From: Pseudomonas sp. URMO17WK12:I11
GTDB lineage: Bacteria; Pseudomonadota; Gammaproteobacteria; Pseudomonadales; Pseudomonadaceae
Length of the DNA: 64,000 nt
Direction of reading: 5' to 3'
NCBI RefSeq assembly: GCF_007677725.1
Contig: NZ_VEDF01000009.1
Span: forward strand, 1 to 64,000
Of the stretch, positions 35,711 to 43,526 are shown piece by piece; the stretch's first letter is position 1; each line of letters starts with the position of its first letter. The position numbers and the translations under genes are program-made. The notes beneath the pieces were generated by a model, which ran no database searches, was not told the origin of the DNA, and saw only the letters and a program-made list of their open reading frames with translations.

Positions 35711-36574
35711 ATGACCACTCCACCTGTACGCCAGGAATACGAGGTGCAGCTGCAGCCCCTGCTCAGTGTGCCTGTGCAGCGCCCGCTGCCGCTGGGGCAA
35801 CGTCTGTGGCAGCACGGTTGGCTGCGCAAGGCGGTGATCCTGCTGATCATCGCCGTCTTGTGGGAAGCGATCGCCCGCTACCAGGACAACGATCTGCTGC
35901 TACCGACGTTCCTGCAAACCGCCGCGGCGCTCTGGGATGGCCTGATCAGCGGCGAGTTGCCGGCCAAGGTCGGCGTCTCGCTGGTGATCCTGCTCAAGGG
36001 CTATGTACTGGGCATCGTCCTGGCCTTCGGCCTCACCAGTCTGGCGGTATCGACGCAACTGGGCCGCGATTTGCTGGGCACCCTGACCTCGATGTTCAAC
36101 CCACTGCCGGCCATCGCTTTGCTGCCATTGGCGTTGTTGTGGTTCGGGCTGGGCGATAACAGCCTGATCTTCGTGCTGGTGCATTCGGTGCTGTGGGCGT
36201 TGGCGCTCAACACCTATGCAGGATTTCTTGGCGTGTCGGAGACCTTGCGCATGGCTGGGCGCAACTACGGCTTGAAAGGGCTGCGCCTGGTTCTGCACAT
36301 TCTGGTGCCAGCGGCGTTGCCGTCGATTCTCTCGGGGCTGAAGATCGGCTGGGCGTTCGCCTGGCGTACCCTGATCGCCGCCGAACTGGTGTTCGGCGCC
36401 AGCAGTGGCAAGGGTGGCTTGGGCTGGTACATCTTCCAGAACCGCAACGAGCTGTATACCGACAAGGTATTTGCCGGGCTTGCGGTGGTGATCCTGATCG
36501 GATTGCTGGTCGAGGGGCTGGTGTTCAATACCCTGGAGCGGCTGACGGTGCGCCGCTGGGGGATGCAGCGTTAG
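35711..36574 (+). CDS. ABC transporter permease (NitT/TauT family)
   Basis: Inner-membrane channel subunit of the sulfonate-type importer. It has 287 residues with about six hydrophobic segments. The EAA-type loop is recognisable in SETLRMAGRNYGLKGLRLVLHILVP, followed by AALPSILSGLKIGWAFAWRTL. AGGAG precedes ATG 35711. It ends the four-gene operon and converges on the WYL-type regulator 20 bases later. Confidence 0.92.
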   Translation: MTTPPVRQEYEVQLQPLLSVPVQRPLPLGQRLWQHGWLRKAVILLIIAVLWEAIARYQDNDLLLPTFLQTAAALWDGLISGELPAKVGVSLVILLKGYVLGIVLAFGLTSLAVSTQLGRDLLGTLTSMFNPLPAIALLPLALLWFGLGDNSLIFVLVHSVLWALALNTYAGFLGVSETLRMAGRNYGLKGLRLVLHILVPAALPSILSGLKIGWAFAWRTLIAAELVFGASSGKGGLGWYIFQNRNELYTDKVFAGLAVVILIGLLVEGLVFNTLERLTVRRWGMQR

Positions 36575-36594
36575 CGCGTGCATCGGCGCCACGG

Positions 36595-37152
36595 TTACCT
36601 GCTGTAGCGTGCGGCTGCCTCGCTCAAGATCGAGATGATCTCCTCGCGCAACGCGTGAGGTTGCTCGATCATCAGCGCCTCACCCTGGGCAAGCACCCAC
36701 GAGCGCAGTGGCCAACCATCCTCCACCTTGGCGCGCAACCGGTGGCCATGTTCCAGCGCAGTCAGTTGCATGTCAGGGCTCAATGGCGCTTCACGCAGCT
36801 GCTTGGCCAAGGCGTCGCTGATCCACGCCTGCAGCTCAATCCCCTCGCCATGCACTGCGCCCAGCCCATCAGCGCGGAGAAAATCCTGCAGGGCCAAGTG
36901 CCCGCGCTGCTCGCTATGGGCATTGGCCGCCCAATGCCAGCCAAACGGAATGCTCCTGTCGTTGCGCTCCAGCGGGAAGATCAGCGACAACTCATTGAGG
37001 TCCCGTTCGACCGTACGCTTGCTGACCTCGAATCCCAGGTCACGCAAGCGCATGGCCAGATCGGCACTGGTGATGCCTGGCGAGCGGTTGGGCAGTACAC
37101 GCAACAGTGCCCATTGTCGGCTGAGGGTGGCGCGGGTGGTGGCGAACGGCAA
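36595..37152 (-). CDS. HTH/WYL-type transcriptional regulator (short form)
   Basis: Predicted DNA-binding regulator of the DeoR/WYL group. A winged helix-turn-helix fills the first about 70 residues (ITSADLAMRLRDLGFEVSKRTVERDLNEL). A shortened ligand-sensing part follows, ending in a WCX-like C-terminus. TTG 37152 has AAGGA upstream; an alternative TTG at 37212 would add 20 residues but has no ribosome site. At about 185 residues it is much shorter than typical WYL regulators (about 320), though the ends look intact rather than broken. It is convergent with the ABC operon, so a role in controlling that operon is possible but unproven. Confidence 0.65.
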   Translation of the reverse strand: MPFATTRATLSRQWALLRVLPNRSPGITSADLAMRLRDLGFEVSKRTVERDLNELSLIFPLERNDRSIPFGWHWAANAHSEQRGHLALQDFLRADGLGAVHGEGIELQAWISDALAKQLREAPLSPDMQLTALEHGHRLRAKVEDGWPLRSWVLAQGEALMIEQPHALREEIISILSEAAARYSR

Positions 37153-37356
37153 AAGAGAGAGTCCTTGGCTAGGCTTGCCGCAACAGGGTGACGGCTTGAG
37201 CGGTTGTGGCAATTAGCCATGACTGGATTTGATTCAAGAATGCCGATTTGGTTGCCTCGGGCAAAATCGGTCGCGACGGGTTTTGACGTGTCAGCGCGCA
37301 GAATCGCTTCATCAAGACCCTTGTTCGGTCATGTGGCTGGTTCAATAAGGACGAAC

Positions 37357-38145
37357 ATGTCTGCTGCCAACAACATCCATTCGCTGCTTGCCTACTTGCT
37401 GCCCCGGCAGGTCATCGGTCCGTCCGTTCCTGACCGTGCGCGGCAACGACGCTTCGCCGGGGTGGGGACGCCCAGCCAGAAGGCGCTCCTGGTCACTCGC
37501 CTGGACCAAGCCAGCGACGTGCAGGCGATCTACGCCGATTTGCGCCGCCAGGCGGTGAACGGAAGTGTGGCTGCACTCAATGACCTGGGCTGGATCTGGC
37601 TCAACGGCAAGTACTGGCAAGCCGACACTGCGCTGGCCGGGCGCCTGCTGCGCATGGCGGCCGTCCAGGGCAGCGCCGCCGCCTGGTTCAACCTCGGACA
37701 GCAGCACTACTTTGGCAAAGGCGTGGAGCGGTCCTACCGCTGGGCTGGGCATTGTTATCGACAAGCCTTCGAGCGCGGCATGCTCAATGCGGCTGCGGCC
37801 CTGGGCGACCTGTACGAGGAAGAGGTCTGCGATGGCGAACTGGACTGGCGGCTCGATCCGCTGAAGGCCTATACCTGGTTCGAGCGTGGCGCAGCGTGCG
37901 GCGACGCACGCTGCCGGTTCGAAATCGGCTACCGCCTGCTGCACGGGCTGTGTGGCACGGCTGATAGCAAGGCGGGTCTGTATTGGCTGGAATTGGCGGC
38001 CGCCGATGGCGTGGTGCAAGCGGCAGAGGAATTGGCAGTGCACTTCACCGGGTGCGACGCGGAACGTTATCTGCATTGGCGCGACAGGGCGCTGCAATTG
38101 GGTAGCGCCCTGGCCGCCACCTTGAACCGCGACGACCAGCGCTAG
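37357..38145 (+). CDS. Sel1-repeat (TPR-like) protein
   Basis: Protein of 262 residues made largely of Sel1-like repeats, a helical scaffold for protein contacts. Units are visible as ALNDLGWIWLNGKYWQ, AWFNLGQQHYFGKGVERS, NAAAALGDLYEEE, RCRFEIGYRLLHG and QAAEELAVHF. ATG 37357 has AAGGA at 37347-37351; a longer frame from 37204 is unlikely. No signal peptide is evident, so it is probably cytoplasmic. No partner or pathway can be named. It is a single gene between a leftward regulator and the marR-led efflux operon. Confidence 0.8.
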   Translation: MSAANNIHSLLAYLLPRQVIGPSVPDRARQRRFAGVGTPSQKALLVTRLDQASDVQAIYADLRRQAVNGSVAALNDLGWIWLNGKYWQADTALAGRLLRMAAVQGSAAAWFNLGQQHYFGKGVERSYRWAGHCYRQAFERGMLNAAAALGDLYEEEVCDGELDWRLDPLKAYTWFERGAACGDARCRFEIGYRLLHGLCGTADSKAGLYWLELAAADGVVQAAEELAVHFTGCDAERYLHWRDRALQLGSALAATLNRDDQR

Positions 38146-38232
38146 CCTGCCGCTGAAACGGTAGTCGAGCGCGACAGCGGCGACGCTCCGTCGGCGATGG
38201 TTGACGACAGGGGTACGCACAGGCGTATATTG

Positions 38233-38248
38233 ATAGTTAGCAAACTAT
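38233..38248. promoter_or_regulatory. Palindromic operator candidate before marR
   Basis: ATAGTT-AGCA-AACTAT is a perfect six-base inverted repeat with a four-base centre, 19 bases upstream of the marR-type ATG. MarR regulators commonly bind such short AT-rich palindromes over their own promoters. Here that would link pump expression to the regulator's ligand. Confidence 0.55.
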
Positions 38249-38266
38249 GAATATCCGTGGTTCTTT

Positions 38267-38719
38267 ATGTCGATTGACTCCCTGCGCTTGCAAGTCAGCA
38301 GCGGCATGGTCGTTGCCGCTCGCCACTGGCGGCGCATCTGCCATAACGCGCTGACTGGCTACGGTATTTCCGAAGCCTGCGCCGCCCCATTGCTGATGAT
38401 CGTGCGCCTTGGCGATGGCGTGCATCAGGTTGCAGTGGCCCAGGCAGCCGGCCTGGAAAGCCCGTCGCTGGTGCGCTTGCTCGATCAGTTGTGCAAGGCG
38501 GGCCTGGTGCGCCGCAGCGAAGACCCGCTCGATCGTCGCGCCAAGGCGCTGAGCCTGACCGACGAGGGCCGGCGCTTGGCCGAGGCCATCGAGGCGGAGT
38601 TGGTGCGGGTGCGCCATGAGGTGTTGCAGGGCATCGATACTGCCGACCTGCAGGCTGCGTTGCGTGTGCTGCGGGCATTCGAGGCGGCAGGCCTGGGCTC
38701 GCCGGGCGGGGTGGCATGA
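38267..38719 (+). CDS. MarR-family transcriptional regulator
   Basis: Small winged-helix repressor of 150 residues. The DNA-binding core is VAQAAGLESPSLVRLLDQLCKAGLV, followed by the wing RRSEDPLDRRAKALSLTDEG. It probably represses itself and the efflux genes that follow with a four-base overlap at the FUSC start (38716). The effector is unknown; for MarR genes next to AaeB/FUSC pumps it is often an aromatic acid. No strong ribosome site is seen before ATG 38267. Confidence 0.9.
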   Translation: MSIDSLRLQVSSGMVVAARHWRRICHNALTGYGISEACAAPLLMIVRLGDGVHQVAVAQAAGLESPSLVRLLDQLCKAGLVRRSEDPLDRRAKALSLTDEGRRLAEAIEAELVRVRHEVLQGIDTADLQAALRVLRAFEAAGLGSPGGVA

Positions 38720-40803
38720 ACGGCTTTTTCAGTTCGGTACCACCGGCCCGCGACTGGTTCTACGGCGTGCGCACGTTCGCCGCATCGATGATCGCCCTGT
38801 ACATCGCCTTGTTGCTGCAGTTGCCGCGTCCGTATTGGGCCATGGCCACGGTCTACATCGTTTCCAGCCCGTTCCTCGGCCCTACCAGTTCCAAGGCGCT
38901 GTACCGGGCGCTGGGTACGCTGCTCGGCGCTGGCGGTGCGATCTTCCTGGTGCCGCCGCTGGTGCAATCGCCGTTGCTGCTGAGCATCGCCATCGCCTTG
39001 TGGACCGGTACGTTGCTGTTCCTGTCACTGAACCTGCGCACTGCCAACAACTACGTGCTGATGCTGGCCGGTTATACCCTGCCGATGATCGCCCTGGCCG
39101 TGGTCGACAACCCCACGGCGGTATTCGATGTCGCCTCTTCGCGGGCTCAGGAGATTTGCCTGGGCATCGTCTGCGCGGCAGTGGTGGGCGCGATCTTCTG
39201 GCCGCGCCGGCTCGCTCCGGTGGTGGTAGGCGCCACCGGCAACTGGTTCACCGAAGCCATCCGCTACAGTGACAGTTACCTTGCACGCGAAGCCAATGGC
39301 GATAATGTCGGCGGCATGCGCGGCGCCATGGTCACCACCTTCAACTCGCTGGAACTGATGATAGGCCAGCTCGGCCACGAAGGTGCCGGGCCGCACACCT
39401 TGAGAAATGCCCGTGAACTGCGCGGGCGCATGATTCACCTGCTGCCGGTGGTCGATGCGCTCGACGATGCCCTGGTCGCGCTGGAGGGCCGCGCGCCGGC
39501 CCAGTTCGCGCAGCTTCAGCCAGTGCTGCAAGCGGCGCGGCACTGGCTCAAGGGCACCGCCGACAGCGCCAACGTCGCCCACTGGGCAGCGCTGCACGAG
39601 CAGATCGAACGCTTGCAGCCCGGTGCCGCAGCGCTCGACCAGCGTAGCGAACTGCTGCTGTCCAACGCCCTGTTTCGCCTGACCGAGTGGGCCGACCTGT
39701 GGCAGGACTGTTGCGCCTTGCAGCATGCCCTGCGCAGCGATGACCCCAGGCCGTGGCGGGCGGTCTATCGGCATTGGCGCCTGGGCCGGCTGACTGCGTT
39801 CTTCGACCGCGGCCTGATGCTGTACTCAGTGGCGTCCACGGTCCTGGCGATCGTGGTCGCCTGCGGTCTGTGGATTGGCCTGGGCTGGCACGACGGCGCC
39901 AGTGCGGTGATTCTCGCTGCCGTGTCGTGCAGTTTCTTTGCCGCCATGGACGACCCGGCGCCGCAGATCTACCGGTTCTTCTTCTGGACCTTGCTGTCGG
40001 TGATCTTCTCCAGCCTGTACCTGTTCCTGGTGCTGCCCAATCTGCATGACTTTCCGATGCTGGTGCTGGCCTTCGCCGTTCCGTTCATCTGTGTCGGTAC
40101 CTTGACCGTCCAGCCGCGCTTCTATCTCGGCACGCTGCTGACGATCGTCAACACCTCGACTTTCATCAGTATCCAGGGCGCCTACGATGCTGATTTCTTC
40201 ACCTTCCTCAATTCCAATCTGGCTGGCCCGGTCGGTCTGCTGTTCGCCTTCATCTGGACCTTGGTGATGCGCCCGTTCGGCGTCGAGCTCGCGGCCAAGC
40301 GCATGACCCGTTTCGCCTGGCGCGACATCGTCGAGATGACCGTTCCAGCCACATTGGCCGAGCAGCGCAAGTTGGGGGTGCAGATGCTCGACAGGCTGAT
40401 GCAGCACCTGCCGCGCTTGTCGCAGACCGGCCAGGACAGCGGCGTGGCACTGCGCGATGTACGTGTAGGGCTGAATCTGCTCGACCTGCTGGCCTACCTG
40501 ACGCGGGCCGGGCAGCAGGCCCGCGAGCGCCTCGCCACGGTGATCGACGAGGTCGGTGCGCATTACGCCGCCTGCCTGCGCGCTGGCGAGCGCCTGCACG
40601 CCCCGCCTGCGCTGCTGCGCAACATGGAGCGCGCGCGCCTGGCGCTGAACCTGGATGAGCTGTACGAGCGCGGCGATGCCCGCACTCACCTGTTGCATGC
40701 CTTGAGTGGCTTGCGCCTGGCCCTGCTGCCGGGTGTCGAGGTGATGCTCGAGCCTGCCGAACAACCGCAACTGCCCAACGGCCTCGACGGAGCGCCCCTG
40801 TGA
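38716..40803 (+). CDS. FUSC-family inner-membrane efflux subunit (AaeB-like)
   Basis: Polytopic transporter subunit of 695 residues, similar in layout to the p-hydroxybenzoate efflux protein AaeB. A first block of helices (about 15-160) precedes a soluble helical region (about 170-365). A second block of helices (about 370-510) and a C-terminal cytoplasmic domain follow, as FUSC proteins show. It overlaps marR by four bases and the DUF1656 gene in a GTGA. Together with the next three genes it should make a tripartite pump that crosses the envelope. The substrate is inferred as an aromatic or weak acid and is not provable here. Confidence 0.88.
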   Translation: MNGFFSSVPPARDWFYGVRTFAASMIALYIALLLQLPRPYWAMATVYIVSSPFLGPTSSKALYRALGTLLGAGGAIFLVPPLVQSPLLLSIAIALWTGTLLFLSLNLRTANNYVLMLAGYTLPMIALAVVDNPTAVFDVASSRAQEICLGIVCAAVVGAIFWPRRLAPVVVGATGNWFTEAIRYSDSYLAREANGDNVGGMRGAMVTTFNSLELMIGQLGHEGAGPHTLRNARELRGRMIHLLPVVDALDDALVALEGRAPAQFAQLQPVLQAARHWLKGTADSANVAHWAALHEQIERLQPGAAALDQRSELLLSNALFRLTEWADLWQDCCALQHALRSDDPRPWRAVYRHWRLGRLTAFFDRGLMLYSVASTVLAIVVACGLWIGLGWHDGASAVILAAVSCSFFAAMDDPAPQIYRFFFWTLLSVIFSSLYLFLVLPNLHDFPMLVLAFAVPFICVGTLTVQPRFYLGTLLTIVNTSTFISIQGAYDADFFTFLNSNLAGPVGLLFAFIWTLVMRPFGVELAAKRMTRFAWRDIVEMTVPATLAEQRKLGVQMLDRLMQHLPRLSQTGQDSGVALRDVRVGLNLLDLLAYLTRAGQQARERLATVIDEVGAHYAACLRAGERLHAPPALLRNMERARLALNLDELYERGDARTHLLHALSGLRLALLPGVEVMLEPAEQPQLPNGLDGAPL

Positions 40804-41012
40804 TCGGAGAAGTGGATGTCAGCGGGGTATTTCTGCCTACGCTGCTGGTCATGATGCTAGCCAGCTACTTGCTGTTTCTGGGCGTGCACGCCGTGTTGGT
40901 GCGCCTGCATTTCTACCGCCTGGTCTGGCACCGGGCGCTGTTCAACGTTGCTCTCTACGCCGTGCTGCTGGGCGCGGTCGACCATTTTTGCCGAAGCCTG
41001 ATGCTGCCATGA
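40800..41012 (+). CDS. DUF1656 small membrane protein (AaeX-like)
   Basis: Seventy-residue protein with two hydrophobic segments (about 10-30 and 45-65), typical of the DUF1656/AaeX family found between FUSC and HlyD genes. GTG 40800 overlaps the FUSC stop (GTGA), and its own stop overlaps the next ATG (ATGA). The role in the pump is unknown; conserved linkage suggests an assembly or accessory part. Confidence 0.88.
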   Translation: MIGEVDVSGVFLPTLLVMMLASYLLFLGVHAVLVRLHFYRLVWHRALFNVALYAVLLGAVDHFCRSLMLP

Positions 41013-41884
41013 AAAAACCTTTGCTGACCTTGGGCCGTGTGGTCCTGACCCTGTTGGTAGTGACCTTCGCCGCCGTGCTCGTGTGGCAGATGGTGGTGTA
41101 TTACATGTTCGCCCCCTGGACCCGCGACGGGCACATCCGCGCCGATGTGATCCAGGTCGCCCCGGATGTGTCCGGGCTGATCCAGCAGGTCGAGGTGCGC
41201 GACAACCAGACCGTCAAGCGCGGCGATGTGCTGTTCACCATCGACCAGGATCGCTTCACCCTGGCCTTGCGCCAGGCCAAGGCGACGTTGGCCGAGCGCC
41301 AGGAAACCCTGGCCCAGGCCTCCCGAGAAGCACGGCGCAATCGCAAGCTCGGTAATCTGGTGGCCGCTGAGCAGCTGGAGGAAAGCCAATCCCGCGAGGC
41401 TCGCGCTCGCTCAGCTGTCAGCCAGGCCCAGGTCGCGGTCGATAGCGCCCAGCTCAACCTGGACCGCTCGGTGGTGCGCAGCCCGGTGGATGGTTACCTC
41501 AACGACCGCGCGCCACGCAATCATGAGTTCGTCACCGCGGGCCGCGCGGTGCTGTCAGTGGTCGACAGCGCCTCTTACCATGTCGATGGCTACTTCGAGG
41601 AAACCAAGCTCGGTGGCATCCACATCGGCGATGCCGTCGACATTCGCGTGATGGGCGACAACACCCGCTTGCGCGGCCATGTGCAAAGTTTCGCCGCCGG
41701 TATCGAAGACCGTGACCGCAGCAGCGGCGCCAACCTGCTGCCCAACGTCAACCCGGCCTTCAGTTGGGTACGCCTGGCCCAGCGCATCCCGGTGCGCATC
41801 GCCTTCGACGACGTACCGGCCGACTTTCGCATGATTGCCGGACGCACGGCCACGGTGTCGATTCTCGAGGGCCAGCAACCATGA
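41009..41884 (+). CDS. HlyD-family membrane fusion protein of efflux pump (AaeA-like)
   Basis: Periplasmic adaptor joining the FUSC subunit to the outer-membrane channel. ATG 41009 overlaps the preceding stop (ATGA) and gives 291 residues; an in-frame start 21 bases upstream lacks support. One N-terminal helix (about 9-31) is followed by a lipoyl half (IQVAPDVSGLIQQVEVRDNQ.VKRGDVLF), a short coiled coil, and the second lipoyl half (VRSPVDGYLNDRAPRNHEFV). A beta-barrel C-terminus completes it. Length and order are those of AaeA/EmrA relatives. Confidence 0.92.
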   Translation: MKKPLLTLGRVVLTLLVVTFAAVLVWQMVVYYMFAPWTRDGHIRADVIQVAPDVSGLIQQVEVRDNQTVKRGDVLFTIDQDRFTLALRQAKATLAERQETLAQASREARRNRKLGNLVAAEQLEESQSREARARSAVSQAQVAVDSAQLNLDRSVVRSPVDGYLNDRAPRNHEFVTAGRAVLSVVDSASYHVDGYFEETKLGGIHIGDAVDIRVMGDNTRLRGHVQSFAAGIEDRDRSSGANLLPNVNPAFSWVRLAQRIPVRIAFDDVPADFRMIAGRTATVSILEGQQP

Positions 41885-43305
41885 AACAGCTGATCCTGGC
41901 AGGGCTGTGCCTGTCTCTGGGCGCATGCATGACGGTTGGCCCGGACTACCAGCTGCCGGCAGAGGCCGCAGTGCAGCGCAGCGACCTCAACGGCGCACTG
42001 CGCCAGGATGCTGCGCACGTGGTTTCGGCGCCGGTGCCCGAGGACTGGTGGCAGCTGTATCAGGATCAGCGCTTGAATGAGCTGGTACGCCAGGCGCTCA
42101 GTGCCAACAGCGACTTGCGCGTGGCTGCGGCCAATCTCGCCAAGGCGCGGGCTCAGGTCGATGTCGCCGAGTCGCAAGGCGGCTTCAATGGCGGGTTCAA
42201 GGCCGGGGCGCAGCGCCTGCAGGAATCCGGCGAGGCGTTCTTGCAGCCCGACAAGGTGCCGGTGGTCAACATCGGCGAAGCGATCATCAGCGCTTCCTAC
42301 CAATTCGACCTGTGGGGCACTTTCAAGCGTGGCACCGAGGCTGCCAAAGCCAACGCCGATGCGGTGCAGGCCGCTGCCGACACCGCGCGCATCACCTTGG
42401 TGGCCGATGTGGTCAAGGCCTACACCCAGGTGTGCTCGGCCAATGAGGAGTACCACATCGCTCGGCAATCGCTCGACTTGCAGGAACAGAGCGTCAGCCT
42501 CAACCAGCGCCTGCGCGATGCCGGCCGTGGTGATGAAACCCAGGTGACCCGCTCGCAGACCCAGTTCAAATCGTTGCGCGCTGAGCTTCCGCGCTTCAAG
42601 GCCGAGCGCGAAACCGGCCTCTACACCCTGGCAGCGCTATTGGCCAAGCCTGTGGATAAGTTGCCTGTCGGCGTCGCTGACTGTGCACAACTGCCCCAGT
42701 TGAGCCAGCGAGTTCCGGTAGGCGATGGGGCGGCCTTGCTCAAACGCCGCCCCGATGTGCGCCAGGCCGAGCGGCAACTGGCTGCAGCCACCGCCCAAAT
42801 CGGTGTGGCGACCGGCGCCCTCTACCCGGACATCAGCATCGGTGCGCAGGTGGGCACCATCGGGATCCTCGACAACCTCGGCGAGCCGTCGACCAACCGC
42901 TGGGGCATCGGCCCGCAGATCAACTGGTCCATTCCCACCAATGGCACGCGCGCCCGGATCCGCATGGCCGAGGCCACGACCCAGGCGGCGCTGGCGCATT
43001 TCGACGGGGTGGTGCTGAACGCCGTCCGCGAAGCTCAGACCCGTCTGGCGCAGTACAGCGCCTTGCTCGACCGCCGCGACGCCTTGGCCGAAGCCGAGCA
43101 GTCAGCCAAACAGGCCGCCGACCAAACCCACCGTTACTATCAGGCCGGACGCGAATCATTCCTCGCTGACCTGCAGGCGACGCGAACCTACACCGACGTG
43201 CGGGCGCAACTGGCGGCGGCCAATAGCCAGGTCGCGCTGGGGCAGATCGGTGTGTTCCTGGCCTTGGGGGGTGGATGGAAAGCAGCCGCCGAACCTCCCC
43301 GGTAA
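41881..43305 (+). CDS. NodT-family outer-membrane efflux lipoprotein
   Basis: TolC-like outer-membrane channel of the four-gene pump. ATG 41881 overlaps the HlyD stop and gives 474 residues. The signal LILAGLCLSLGACMTVGPDY has a lipobox (LGAC), so the mature protein is a lipoprotein. Two OEP repeats follow, each with the long helices of this family, for example LRVAAANLAKARAQVDVAES and RRPDVRQAERQLAAATAQIG. The gene ends the operon. A longer frame beginning at 41764 would start inside the preceding gene and is rejected. Confidence 0.92.
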   Translation: MKQLILAGLCLSLGACMTVGPDYQLPAEAAVQRSDLNGALRQDAAHVVSAPVPEDWWQLYQDQRLNELVRQALSANSDLRVAAANLAKARAQVDVAESQGGFNGGFKAGAQRLQESGEAFLQPDKVPVVNIGEAIISASYQFDLWGTFKRGTEAAKANADAVQAAADTARITLVADVVKAYTQVCSANEEYHIARQSLDLQEQSVSLNQRLRDAGRGDETQVTRSQTQFKSLRAELPRFKAERETGLYTLAALLAKPVDKLPVGVADCAQLPQLSQRVPVGDGAALLKRRPDVRQAERQLAAATAQIGVATGALYPDISIGAQVGTIGILDNLGEPSTNRWGIGPQINWSIPTNGTRARIRMAEATTQAALAHFDGVVLNAVREAQTRLAQYSALLDRRDALAEAEQSAKQAADQTHRYYQAGRESFLADLQATRTYTDVRAQLAAANSQVALGQIGVFLALGGGWKAAAEPPR

Positions 43306-43352
43306 AGATGTCAGCCAGGCAATAATGCTTCGGTCACGCTTTGACGCAGCCG

Positions 43353-43367
43353 GATCCTGACAGGATC
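43353..43367. promoter_or_regulatory. Perfect palindrome GATCCTG-A-CAGGATC
   Basis: A seven-base perfect inverted repeat around one base lies 48 bases after the NodT stop and 160 bases before the FTR1 start. No T-run follows, so it is not a standard terminator. It could be a repressor site for the downstream iron-permease gene. It does not read as a Fur box. Confidence 0.35.
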
Positions 43368-43526
43368 TCCATGCTTTCACGTTGGTCGGAGCCGTAGCGA
43401 CGAATGGCGGTCAGCTTCATCGCGCCAGACTTCAGTCGTGATCTTCATGAAATTTGCCAGCGACGCTTGAGCGAAGCAAAGTGCAAGTGAACAATGTTCG
43501 CTTTCGCATTTCCCTTCGAGATTGCC

